Of a stretch of 64,000 nt of DNA, positions 10,590-18,192 are shown piece by piece. A program made the position numbers and the translations under genes. The notes under the pieces were generated by a model that saw only the letters and a program-made list of their open reading frames with translations, was not told the origin of the DNA and did no database searches. The first letter of the stretch is position 1. Each line of letters opens with the position of its first letter. This DNA is from CAMYMQ01 sp963730305 (GTDB lineage Bacteria; Pseudomonadota; Alphaproteobacteria; Bin65), in NCBI GenBank assembly GCA_963730305.1, contig CAVSRB010000007.1, positions 310,001 to 374,000 of the forward strand. Direction: 5' to 3'.

Positions 10590-11576
10590 ATGGAGAACAC
10601 CCAAGCGGGCGACGCGGCGGTCCAGACCCTTGCGCCCAAGGGCGACGTTCCGCGATACGAAGGCGTCGCCTTCTCGCCCGCGGGAGACCGCATCGCCATC
10701 GCGACCTCGGAAGGCAACACGATCCTTCTGTATCGCCGCAACGCCGACGGCCGGTTCGAGGACACCCCCTCCGATCGCCTGGACGGCGCCGCGACGCGAC
10801 TTGACTATCCCCACGACGTCGCCTTCGCCGGCATCGGCGACCGCGAGCTGCTCGCGGTCGCGAACCGGAGCGGCACCATCGGGATCTGGGAGAAGCATCG
10901 GGACGACGAGGGCTTCCCGCGCGAACCGGTCTTCGAGATCGGCGGCCCCGAAGCGGCGCTGAACTATTCCGACGGCGTTACCTTCGTGCCGCCGCGCAAC
11001 GACCATCTCGCCGTCTGCAATCTGCTCCATGGAACGGTCACCTTCTATCGCCTGGCCTCGATCGCGCCGGTCGCCTTTCGGCAGAAGCCGGTGTTCACTC
11101 TGCACCACGAAAGTCTCGCGCAGCCGGACGGCATCGCGGTCTCGGCGTGCGGGCGATGGCTCGCGGCTGCCAATCACGGCGACAATTCCGTCAGCGTCTA
11201 CGCGCGCCGCAACCGGCTGTGGTCCGGGAACCGGTTGAGATATGGGCCCAGGCCGGTCGCGGTGATCCGCGACGACACACTGCGATATCCCCACTCGGCG
11301 GCGTTCACGCCGCGCTCGAACGCGCTCGTCGTGACCAACGCCGGCGCCAACCACTTCAACGTATACGTCAAGCGGCCGGACGGACCCCGTCACGCCTGGG
11401 CGCCGGCACCCACCGCCTGCCGCATCGTCGGGAACGAAGCGACGTTCCGGGAGGTCAACGCGAGCAATAAGATGGAAGGCGGCCCGAAGGGCGTCGCCAT
11501 CCACCAAGACACGCTCGCGGTCTGCAGCCCGGAATTCGGCGTGAAGATCTACTCGCTCGCCGACCTGCCAGTCTGA
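10590..11576 (+). CDS. Beta-propeller (WD40/YncE-like) repeat protein
   Basis: A protein of 328 residues built of repeats with the pattern hhhhNSG-xxxVYxR, for example LLAVANRSGTIGIWEK, LAVCNLLHGTVTFYRL, LAAANHGDNSVSVYAR and LVVTNAGANHFNVYVK, suggesting a six- or seven-bladed propeller. No signal peptide is visible. ATG 10590 is chosen because GGAGAAGG lies seven bases upstream. It follows the GT32/GT62 gene and may be part of the same glycan locus. Conserved H and D residues in PHDVAF, PDGIAV and PHSAAF recall lactonase-type propellers, but activity is not established. Confidence 0.75.
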   Translation: MENTQAGDAAVQTLAPKGDVPRYEGVAFSPAGDRIAIATSEGNTILLYRRNADGRFEDTPSDRLDGAATRLDYPHDVAFAGIGDRELLAVANRSGTIGIWEKHRDDEGFPREPVFEIGGPEAALNYSDGVTFVPPRNDHLAVCNLLHGTVTFYRLASIAPVAFRQKPVFTLHHESLAQPDGIAVSACGRWLAAANHGDNSVSVYARRNRLWSGNRLRYGPRPVAVIRDDTLRYPHSAAFTPRSNALVVTNAGANHFNVYVKRPDGPRHAWAPAPTACRIVGNEATFREVNASNKMEGGPKGVAIHQDTLAVCSPEFGVKIYSLADLPV

Positions 11577-11627
11577 TCCGGCCGACGCCGGCCGCCGCGC
11601 TTTCCCACTGGACCCCGCCGCCGTTTC

Positions 11628-11646
11628 ATGTAAATGCCATAAACAT
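11628..11646. promoter_or_regulatory. Palindromic operator overlapping the TetR start codon
   Basis: ATGTAAATGCCATAAACAT is a palindrome (ATGT-AA-ATG-C-CAT-AA-ACAT, mismatched only at the AA pairs) whose last two bases are the first two of the TetR start codon. A 15/19-identical copy lies at 12359-12377 before the DUF2852 gene. This strongly suggests one regulator controls both genes and represses itself. Confidence 0.65.
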
Positions 11647-12286
11647 GAGCCGTTCCGACCGTCACCGCGACCGGGGTCGCCGCGCCTATCATCACGGGAA
11701 CCTCCGGGAGGCGCTGGTCGAGGCCGCGCTCAACCTGATCGGGGAGAAGGGGCCGGCCGGCTTCACCTTCGCCGAGGCCGCGCGCGCCGCCGGGGTCAGC
11801 CCCGCCGCGCCCTATCGCCACTTCCGCGACCGCGACGCGCTGATGGCCGACGTCGCCCAGCGCGGCTTCGAGAAGCTCGCCGACGGCCTCGCCGCGGCAT
11901 GGAACGACGGCAGGCCCGACCCGATGACCGCCTTCAAGCGCACCGGCCGCGCCTATCTCGACTTCGCCCGCACCGAGCCCGCCTACTACACCGCCATGTT
12001 CGAAACCGGCCTGCCGCCGGACCTGAGCCCCGACCTGGCGCGCGCCGGCGACCGCGCCTTCGGCGTGCTGCGCGAGGCGTCGGAGGCGCTGATCGCGACC
12101 CTGCCCGAAGGCCGCCGCCCGCCCGCGCTGATGATGAGCCTGCACGTCTGGGCGATGTCCCACGGCATCGCCTCGCTGTTCGCGCGCGGCGACGCCGCCC
12201 GGCGCGCCCTGCCGATGGCGGCCGAGGACCTGCTCGAGGCCGGCATCCTGATCTACCTCGACGGGCTGGGCGCACACGACGCCTGA
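11645..12286 (+). CDS. TetR-family transcriptional regulator (WHG C-terminal domain)
   Basis: The helix-turn-helix (TFAEAARAAGVSPAAPYRHFRDRDALMADV, residues 35-65) is followed by a C-terminal domain with YLDFARTEPAYYTAMFE and LHVWAMSHGIASLFARGD, matching the TetR_C_33/WHG group. The YHHGNLREALVEAAL opening is also typical of it. It is a cytoplasmic dimeric repressor. Its start codon lies within a 19-bp palindrome that recurs before the next gene, so it probably represses itself and the DUF2852 gene. There is no recognisable ribosome site, so translation may be leaderless or nearly so. Confidence 0.9.
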   Translation: MSRSDRHRDRGRRAYHHGNLREALVEAALNLIGEKGPAGFTFAEAARAAGVSPAAPYRHFRDRDALMADVAQRGFEKLADGLAAAWNDGRPDPMTAFKRTGRAYLDFARTEPAYYTAMFETGLPPDLSPDLARAGDRAFGVLREASEALIATLPEGRRPPALMMSLHVWAMSHGIASLFARGDAARRALPMAAEDLLEAGILIYLDGLGAHDA

Positions 12287-12330
12287 CCGCACCGGCGGTT
12301 GAAGTTTTTCGCCGCCGTGACGAAATAGTC

Positions 12331-12377
12331 TTGACAGGACACGCGTCTGCGCCCACTTATGTGAATGTAAGAAACAT
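12331..12377 (+). promoter_or_regulatory. Promoter with second copy of the TetR operator
   Basis: A perfect -35 TTGACA at 12331-12336 is followed after 18 bp by ACTTAT, a weak -10. The operator copy ATGTGAATGTAAGAAACAT at 12359-12377 overlaps the -10/start region, placed to block transcription of the DUF2852 gene. It shares 15 of 19 bases with the site at 11628-11646. Confidence 0.6.
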
Positions 12378-12405
12378 TAACATTGGAACCCAGCGAGAGG
12401 ACACA

Positions 12406-12822
12406 ATGGAACTCGTAGGGAAACTGGACGACCTCGGCAAGCCGGCCTGGATCGCCGTGATGGTTCTGGGCTTCGTCATCTTCTGGCCGGTTGGGCTCGC
12501 CATCCTGGCCTATCTGATCTGGAGTGGACGCATGGGATGCAACAGACGCGGCAGCTTCGGCCGTTGGCACAACACCCGCACCGAGCGGCGGAGCCGGCGG
12601 CGCAAGTACGAGAGCGGCAACAGCGCCTTCGACGAGTATCGCGAGGACACGCTGCGCCGGCTCGAGGAAGAGCAGCACGAGTTCGATGATTTCCTCGAGC
12701 AGCTCCGCCACGCCAAGGACAAGGCCGAGTTCGACGAATTCATGCGCGAACGCAAGCGCCGTCCCAAGGACAAGGACGCCACCGACATCGACGGCGATCC
12801 CGCGCCCCAACCCCAGGGCTGA
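12406..12822 (+). CDS. DUF2852 family small membrane protein
   Basis: A 138-residue protein. Residues 10-42 hold KPAWIAVMVLGFVIFWPVG and LAILAYLIWSGRMGC, one membrane segment or hairpin. A long charged helix follows with EDTLRRLEEEQHEFDDFLEQ and KDKAEFDEFMRERK, ending in an acidic/proline tail. This is the DUF2852 layout widespread in alphaproteobacteria; function is unknown. It has its own TTGACA promoter and a copy of the TetR operator, so the upstream TetR protein probably controls it. A GAGAGG ribosome site precedes ATG 12406. Confidence 0.88.
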   Translation: MELVGKLDDLGKPAWIAVMVLGFVIFWPVGLAILAYLIWSGRMGCNRRGSFGRWHNTRTERRSRRRKYESGNSAFDEYREDTLRRLEEEQHEFDDFLEQLRHAKDKAEFDEFMRERKRRPKDKDATDIDGDPAPQPQG

Positions 12823-12848
12823 CCCCCCACCCTGCCTTCCCTCCCGCG

Positions 12849-12880
12849 ACGCCGGGCCTCCCCAGAGGTCCGGCGTTTTT
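12849..12880 (+). terminator. Rho-independent terminator after DUF2852 gene
   Basis: ACGCCGGGCCTC (12849-12860) pairs with GAGGTCCGGCGT (12865-12876) around a CCCA loop with one G-T pair, followed by a run of five T. It lies 27 bp after the stop codon. Confidence 0.8.
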
Positions 12881-12905
12881 CTTGTCGGGCCGCCGCTGCG
12901 CCGGA

Positions 12906-13688
12906 TTACTGGCCGGTCCGCCGGATGGTGCGCCACAGGTGGCGGGCCAGGTAGCGGTAGCCGATCACGGTGAAATGGATGCCGTCCCGCGTGTTGCGGA
13001 ACAGGTAGCGGCGTTTGCCGATCCTGATGTAGGGGTGGTAGACGAGCTTGCCCGACTTGGTGCGCCGGGCGCTGAGCGCGCGCGTCGGCAGGTAGTCGAC
13101 CGCCGGGTTGGCCGCGGCGGCGGCGCGATAGATGGCGTTGAGACGGCGGTAGTCCCGGTCCTGGACGCGGCTGCGCACGATCGGCAGGCCGATCCACACG
13201 ATACGCCTGACGCCGGCGGTGAGCGCGCCCTTGATCAGGGCGTCGACCCGGGCGCGATAGACCCGCCGCCACGCCGGGCGGCCCGGCCGCAGGACCCGGA
13301 TGCCGCCCCGTCGGACGACGATCCGCTGGTAGTCGTTTGCGCCGAGCAGCACGATCAGGGTGTCGACGCCGTAGCGCTTGACGTAGGGGCCGATGTGCGC
13401 CGGCCACCGGAATTCGTCGGTCCGGGTCAGACCGGTATTGTGGCGGGCGAGCCGCACGAAGCGGATCGACTTCGGCACCACCCGATACAGCCCGTTCTGC
13501 AGGCCGACGCCGAGCGAATCGCCGACCACGGCGACGACGTCGCGGTCGGCGGCGTGCGCCGCCGTCGTCGACAGGGTCAGCGCGACCATAGCGGCGCGCC
13601 ACGGAATCAGCTGCAGTCCGACGATAGACAATCCCCCCCGGGCTCGCGCCCGCGCTCGGGCGGCCCTCCGGATCGCGGCGCCGCCCAT
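12906..13688 (-). CDS. Secreted SGNH/GDSL-type hydrolase (DUF459-like)
   Basis: The SGNH blocks are present: block I VAVVGDSLGVGLQNG (nucleophile Ser), block III LIVLLGANDYQ and block V RDGIHFTVIGYRYLA with the catalytic Asp-His pair. An arginine-rich n-region and a hydrophobic stretch ending TTAAHA form a signal peptide, so it acts in the periplasm or outside, probably deacetylating or de-esterifying a carbohydrate. Met at 13686-13688 is chosen because it gives a complete signal peptide; a Met at 13589 would drop the basic part. It converges on the DUF2852 gene and diverges from the next TetR gene. Confidence 0.82.
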   Translation of the reverse strand: MGGAAIRRAARARARARGGLSIVGLQLIPWRAAMVALTLSTTAAHAADRDVVAVVGDSLGVGLQNGLYRVVPKSIRFVRLARHNTGLTRTDEFRWPAHIGPYVKRYGVDTLIVLLGANDYQRIVVRRGGIRVLRPGRPAWRRVYRARVDALIKGALTAGVRRIVWIGLPIVRSRVQDRDYRRLNAIYRAAAAANPAVDYLPTRALSARRTKSGKLVYHPYIRIGKRRYLFRNTRDGIHFTVIGYRYLARHLWRTIRRTGQ

Positions 13689-13795
13689 CGTCCCGACGAG
13701 ACAAACACGAACCGCCCTCCCGACGCAAATCGGGCACGGAACCGGCCCGGCCGCGGGCGTCGAGCGCCGTCTCGCCCCCGCGCCGCGATCGACCA

Positions 13796-13843
13796 TTGAC
13801 TCCATACCCACTAGTCGGTATATATCATACCAACCAGTGGGTA
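13796..13843 (+). promoter_or_regulatory. TetR promoter with two 16-bp palindromic operators
   Basis: TTGACT (13796-13801), a 17-bp spacer and TATATA (13819-13824) form a strong promoter. TACCCACTAGTCGGTA (13805-13820) fills the spacer and TACCAACCAGTGGGTA (13828-13843) follows the -10. Both fit TACCNACYRGTNGGTA, and their centres are 23 bp apart. Together they make a near-perfect 45-bp palindrome, the layout expected for self-repression by a TetR protein. Confidence 0.75.
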
Positions 13844-13859
13844 TGGACACGAACATGCC

Positions 13860-14472
13860 ATGACCGACCACGAATTCGAAGACCAGGCTGCTCGACGCGG
13901 CGCTGCAGGTGATCCGCACCAAGGGCTATACCGCGACGCGGATCGACGACGTCTGCGCCGCCGCCGGCCTGACCAAGGGCAGCTTCTTCCACCACTTCAA
14001 GAGCAAGGAAGACCTGGCGCTCGCCGCCGCGGACCACTGGATCGCGATGACCGACCGAGTCTTCGCCGAGGCGCCCTATCAGACCCTGCCCGATCCGCTC
14101 GACCGGCTGCTCGCCTATGTCGACTTCCGCAAGGCGATCCTGACCGGCGAATTGCCCGAATTCACCTGTCTGGTCGGCACCATGGTCCAGGAGGTCTATG
14201 AGACCCACCCCGCGATCCGCGACGCCTGCGACCGGAGCATCAGCGGCCACGCCGCCACGCTCGCGGCCGACGTCGCCGAGGCCATGAAGAAGTACCGCAT
14301 CGAGGCCGACTGGACCGCCGAGAGCCTGGCCTTCCACACCCAGGCGGTGATCCAGGGCGCCTTCATCCTGGCCAAGGCCAAGGGCGGCCCGGCGATCGCC
14401 GCCGCCAGCCTCGACCACCTGCGCCGCTACCTGAAGCTGCTCTTCACCCAACCCGCAGAGGCAACCCCATGA
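13860..14472 (+). CDS. TetR-family repressor, frame break after codon 6
   Basis: The helix-turn-helix IDDVCAAAGLTKGSFFHHFKSKEDLALA and a C-terminal ligand domain (CLVGTMVQEVYETHPAIRDAC) are in one frame. The natural N-terminus KTRLLDAALQVIRTKGYTAT has no start codon in that frame: a TGA lies just before it. ATG 13860 is one base out, so one extra base near 13878 is likely. Without correction the only in-frame start is GTG 13909, which would remove most of helix 1. It overlaps the AHSA1 gene (ATGA), so the TetR, AHSA1 and VOC genes form an operon controlled by the two operators at 13805-13843. Confidence 0.8.
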
Positions 14473-14957
14473 CCACCCCGATCGATGTCCAGCCCGAATC
14501 CGACCGCGAGCTGGTGCTCGCCCGCATCATCGACGCGCCGCGCGAGAAGGTGTTCCGCGCCTGGACCGACCCCGAACTGCTCAAGCAATGGTTCTGCCCG
14601 CGCCCGTGGAAGGTGACCCAGGCCGAGATCGACGTCCGCACCGGCGGCTCCAGCTTCGTCGTGATGCAGGGGCCGGACGGCGAGGAGATGCCGCTGCCCG
14701 GCGTCTATCTCGAGGTCGTGCCAAACGAGAAGCTGGTCTTCACCGACGCCTTCACCGGCGCGTGGCAGCCGTCCGAGAAGCCGTTCATGACCGCCATCGT
14801 GACCTTCGAGGACGAAGGCGGGAAGACCCGCTACGTCGCCCGCGCGCGCCACTGGTCCGTCGAGGACCTGAAGACCCACGAGCAGATGGGCTTCCACGAG
14901 GGCTGGGGCATCGTCGCCGACCAGCTCGAGGCGGTCGCCGCCGGCCTGCCGGACTGA
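14469..14957 (+). CDS. SRPBCC/AHSA1-domain protein
   Basis: A 162-residue START-like helix-grip protein. ELVLARIIDAPREKVFRAWTDPELLKQWF at residues 14-42 and GVYLEVVPNEKLVFTDAF at 78-95 are hallmarks of the AHSA1 (activator of Hsp90 homologue 1-like) family, which binds hydrophobic ligands in a deep pocket. Stand-alone bacterial members are common in regulator-linked operons but their ligands are mostly unknown. It overlaps the TetR stop and is followed 30 bp later by a VOC protein, a frequent pairing. Confidence 0.88.
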   Translation: MTTPIDVQPESDRELVLARIIDAPREKVFRAWTDPELLKQWFCPRPWKVTQAEIDVRTGGSSFVVMQGPDGEEMPLPGVYLEVVPNEKLVFTDAFTGAWQPSEKPFMTAIVTFEDEGGKTRYVARARHWSVEDLKTHEQMGFHEGWGIVADQLEAVAAGLPD

Positions 14958-14987
14958 TCCCCCCTTTCCCGCGAGCGAGGGCCCGAC

Positions 14988-15473
14988 ATGACCGACGACA
15001 GCAGCCTTTCGATCTGCCTCTGGTTCGACGACAACGCCGAGGCGGCGGTCGACTTCTACACCTCGATCTTTCCCGATTCGCGCATCGTGACCGTGACGCG
15101 CTACGGCGAGAGCGTGCCCGACAAGGCCGGCGCCGTCCTGACCATCGAGTTCGAGCTGGACGGGCGGACCTTCCTCGCGCTCAACGGCGGGCCTCAGTTC
15201 ACGTTCAACGAAGCGGCCTCGATCGTCGTCAAATGCGACAGCCAGGCGGAGATCGACGAGAAGTGGGACAAGCTCCTGGCCGGCGGCGGCACGCCGGTGC
15301 AATGCGGCTGGCTGAAGGACAGGTTCGGCCTGTTCTGGCAGGTCGTCCCGCGCGACATCGGCAAACTGCTCAGCGGCGGCGACGCGGAAAGCGCCGACCG
15401 GGTGTTCCAGGCGCTGATGCCGATGGTGAAGCTCGACCTCGCCGCGCTGCAGGCCGCCTACGACGGCGCCTGA
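14988..15473 (+). CDS. PhnB-like VOC superfamily protein
   Basis: A 161-residue protein of the glyoxalase/bleomycin-resistance fold in the PhnB/3-demethylubiquinone-methyltransferase-like branch: ICLWFDDNAEAAVDFYTSIFPDS, then FLALNGGPQFTFNEAASIVV, CDSQAEIDEKWDKL and GLFWQVVP. Despite the family name there is no methyltransferase domain. Its reaction is unknown. It is the third gene of the TetR-controlled operon, with GCGAGGG upstream of ATG 14988. Confidence 0.87.
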   Translation: MTDDSSLSICLWFDDNAEAAVDFYTSIFPDSRIVTVTRYGESVPDKAGAVLTIEFELDGRTFLALNGGPQFTFNEAASIVVKCDSQAEIDEKWDKLLAGGGTPVQCGWLKDRFGLFWQVVPRDIGKLLSGGDAESADRVFQALMPMVKLDLAALQAAYDGA

Positions 15474-15575
15474 CCGACCGTCGCCCGGGGCTGGACCCGG
15501 GCGGCCGCGCCGTGGATGATCCCGGTTCGATCCATCGCGCCCCGGCCCGAACCGGCGGCCACACGGGAGGGAACC

Positions 15576-15992
15576 ATGGCGATCGCACTGACCGATACGG
15601 TCGAAAGCCTGAGCACCGCGGACCTGGTCGAATTCTCCGAGGAGCGGCGCGTCCGCAAGATGATGGTGCAGTCGGCGTCGGTGGTGAGCGAGCTGGTCTG
15701 CTACGAGCCCGGCCAGTTGACCAAGCCGCACGTCCACCCCAACCAGGACGAGATCTTCTTCTGCGTCGAGGGCCGCGGGGCGATCACGTTCGCCGATCGC
15801 GACGACATCCCGATCGCCCAAGGCAGCATCGTGTTCGTGCCCGCCGGAGTCCGCCACGGCGTCGCCACCGTGCGGGACAGCCGGCTGGTGCTGATGTTCA
15901 CCAAGGGCCCCGGGGTGCCGCACCGCCCCCGGGAGGCGGCGGCAGGCAGGCCCGGGCGCGCGCCGCCGAGACCGGCCGCGCCGGAGCGGGCC
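15576..15992 (+). CDS. Cupin-domain protein, true C-terminal end not determinable
   Basis: A GGGAGGGAA ribosome site precedes ATG 15576. Residues 1-115 are a single cupin barrel with metal-ligand motifs KPHVHPNQDEIFFCVEGRG (H, H, E) and VPAGVRHGV (H). The family is normally 110-140 residues. After TKGPGVPHR the sequence becomes R/P/A-rich and no stop occurs in frame until 17924, running antisense through the next gene. The end given here is nominal, just before the convergent gene's stop; a frame error close to 15930 is likely. It may be the fourth gene of the TetR, AHSA1 and VOC operon. Confidence 0.65.
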
Positions 15993-15995
15993 GCC

Positions 15996-17591
15996 TCACG
16001 TCAGCCAGTCCCGCGCCAGCATCAGGCCGGGCCAGCCCAAGATCGACGCGGCCGTCATCGCCCCGGAAAGCAGCGCGCTGGCCACGCCGACGGTCACGAC
16101 GTCCTGGCCGGTCAGGTAGAGACCGGGAATTACGGTTCGCGGGAACACGCGATCGTTCAGAAACCGCGCCGGCGAGTGGGCCAGCCCGTAGATCGAGCCC
16201 TTCGCATGATTGGCGAAATGCTCGGTCGAGAGCGGCGAAGACAGCTCGTAGTAGCTGACGCGGCCTTCGAGCTGCGGCTGGCTCCGGTACAAGGCCGCGA
16301 AATACCGCTCTGCGATCGCTTCCTTGAATGCGTTGTAGGCATTGCCCCGCTTGCGCCACGGCTGGTCCCGCCATTCCGCGAAATGCGCATAGGGCGCGAC
16401 GCCGAGCACCTCCGCCGTCGACCGGCCGGGATAGCGTTCCGGCCAGGACGGGTCCTTGGCCGACGGAAATCCCATGAAGACGATCGGGTCGGGCGCGCCG
16501 CGGTCCCGCTCGAAAGCGGCGACGTTCGCGTCGTGGTCCGGCCCCGGATAGAGCCACTGGTTGGCGCTGGGCAGGGAGAGCGCCGCGCCGTCCCGGTCGA
16601 AGCCGACGTACAGACAGGCATGCGACACGCTGACGCCGGCGGCCTTCAAGGTCCGTTTCGCCTTCAGCGCGTCGCGACGGTCGTCCGGCAGCAGCTTCTC
16701 GACCGTTGTCGCGACGCCCGCGGCGCTGACCACGGTCTTCGCCCGCACCTCCAGGCCGTCGGCGAGGCGGACGCCGACCGCACGCCCCCGCTCGACCAGG
16801 ATCCGCTCGACCTCCGCGCGGACCAGCACGGCCCCGCCGGTCCGCTCGATCACCGCCTTCGCGCCGGCGGCGATCGCCGACGCGCCGCCGACGGGATAGA
16901 AGCCGCCGTCGAGATAGTGGCCGGCGACGAAGGCCTGCATGCCGAAGCTCGACCGGCCCGGCGGCAGGCCGCAGTCGCCCCATTGCCCGGCGAGGACGGC
17001 GCGCAGCTCGATATCGTCGGTGAGCAATTCGAGCACTTGCGTCGTCGTCGGCTTGAAATAGCGCCGCAGCGCCTGGTCGCGCAGCGGCGTCATCACGGCC
17101 GCCAGCAAGCCGGGCATGGTCTTCGGCGCGAAGATGCGCGCCCCGGCGCGCTGGACCCGGCGCAACAGCGTCAGATACCGGTCGAGCGCCTGCCGCTCCT
17201 TCGGGAAGTGTTCGAGCAGCCGGTCGCGGAACCGCTCCGGGCCGGCATAGAGGTCGTAGCGCCGGTCGGCGATGAAGATCTGGTCGTAGACGTCGTCCAT
17301 CGGTGCCCAGCGGAGCGCGCCGTCGGTGACGAGGTCGAACAGCCGCCTGACGCGATCGGTCTTGCGCCCGACCTCGCCGACATAGTGGAGGCCGACGTCC
17401 CATTCGAAGCCGTGCCGGGTGTAGGAATGGGTGTAGCCGCCGGCGGTGAAATGCCGTTCCAGGACGAGGACGCGCGCGCCCTTGAGGCCGAGCAGGGCCG
17501 CCGTGGCGAGCCCGCCCATGCCGGATCCGACGACCACGACGTCGTAATCGCCGGCAACACGCTCGGGCCGGTACTTGTCGCCTACGAGCAT
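15996..17591 (-). CDS. Phytoene-dehydrogenase/retinol-saturase-like FAD oxidoreductase
   Basis: A 531-residue flavoprotein. The dinucleotide fold DYDVVVVGSGMGGLATAALLGLKG is at residues 15-40, with VLVLERHFTAGGYTHS next. GFEWDVGLHYVGEV (62-75) is the hallmark of the RetSat/CrtI-like subgroup that saturates or desaturates polyene and isoprenoid chains. FAD is also held by the C-terminal GLYLTGQDVVTVGVASALLSG. No carotenoid or isoprenoid genes lie nearby, so the substrate is unknown. The sequence is intact on the minus strand and converges on the cupin gene. Confidence 0.85.
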   Translation of the reverse strand: MLVGDKYRPERVAGDYDVVVVGSGMGGLATAALLGLKGARVLVLERHFTAGGYTHSYTRHGFEWDVGLHYVGEVGRKTDRVRRLFDLVTDGALRWAPMDDVYDQIFIADRRYDLYAGPERFRDRLLEHFPKERQALDRYLTLLRRVQRAGARIFAPKTMPGLLAAVMTPLRDQALRRYFKPTTTQVLELLTDDIELRAVLAGQWGDCGLPPGRSSFGMQAFVAGHYLDGGFYPVGGASAIAAGAKAVIERTGGAVLVRAEVERILVERGRAVGVRLADGLEVRAKTVVSAAGVATTVEKLLPDDRRDALKAKRTLKAAGVSVSHACLYVGFDRDGAALSLPSANQWLYPGPDHDANVAAFERDRGAPDPIVFMGFPSAKDPSWPERYPGRSTAEVLGVAPYAHFAEWRDQPWRKRGNAYNAFKEAIAERYFAALYRSQPQLEGRVSYYELSSPLSTEHFANHAKGSIYGLAHSPARFLNDRVFPRTVIPGLYLTGQDVVTVGVASALLSGAMTAASILGWPGLMLARDWLT

Positions 17592-17766
17592 CGCGGCGCC
17601 ACCTTCGCTGGGCGCTCGGCCAACGCCGGCCAGGTCGGGCCGAAACCGCCCGAGCCTCGATCATCGCATCCGACCCTATCAAGGATCACCGCACCACCGG
17701 GTAACGCTTCGGTGTCCAGGGAACAGAAGGCCTGCCTCCCAGCCGGGTCGGCAACCGCCCCGGCGC

Positions 17767-18192
17767 TCAAAACTGGATACAGCCCGCCTGGTGGTCGACG
17801 CGAAGCACCGCCTCCTGGCCGAAGCGGCGCTTGTAGCGGGCGACCAGCGCGGCGATCTTGCGGCGGTCGTCGGCGGTGCCGGCATGGACCCGCAGGATCA
17901 CCCGGGTCGGCTCGGTCTGGGTGACGCCCTTGCCCCTGGGACGCCAGTAGCCCTGCCCGCGCAGCACCGTGAAGCCGCTCGGAAAGGCGCGGACGACGTC
18001 CCGCCGCACGAACCGCGCCCAGGCGCGCGCGCCGATCCGGCTGCCGTCCTTCCGGCTCAGGCCGAAGTAGAGCATCGTCGTGACCCCCGCCTTGCCGGCG
18101 CAGCCCGGCGGCCGCCGGCCCGCGGCGCAGCCGCCGAGCGCCGCGACGAGCAGCATGAGCGCCGCGAGGCGGCAGACGCGCGTCGCCGTCAC
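17767..18192 (-). CDS. DUF3574 lipoprotein
   Basis: A 141-residue protein. A basic start and hydrophobic LAALMLLVAALGGC form a lipoprotein signal with the lipobox cysteine at residue 22. The mature part has LYFGLSRKDGSRIG, FPSGFTVLRGQGYWR and KRRFGQEAVLRVDHQ, matching DUF3574, whose function is unknown. Its GTG start overlaps the kynA stop (GTGA), so the two genes are translationally coupled, an unexplained pairing of an envelope lipoprotein with a cytoplasmic dioxygenase. Confidence 0.82.
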   Translation of the reverse strand: MTATRVCRLAALMLLVAALGGCAAGRRPPGCAGKAGVTTMLYFGLSRKDGSRIGARAWARFVRRDVVRAFPSGFTVLRGQGYWRPRGKGVTQTEPTRVILRVHAGTADDRRKIAALVARYKRRFGQEAVLRVDHQAGCIQF

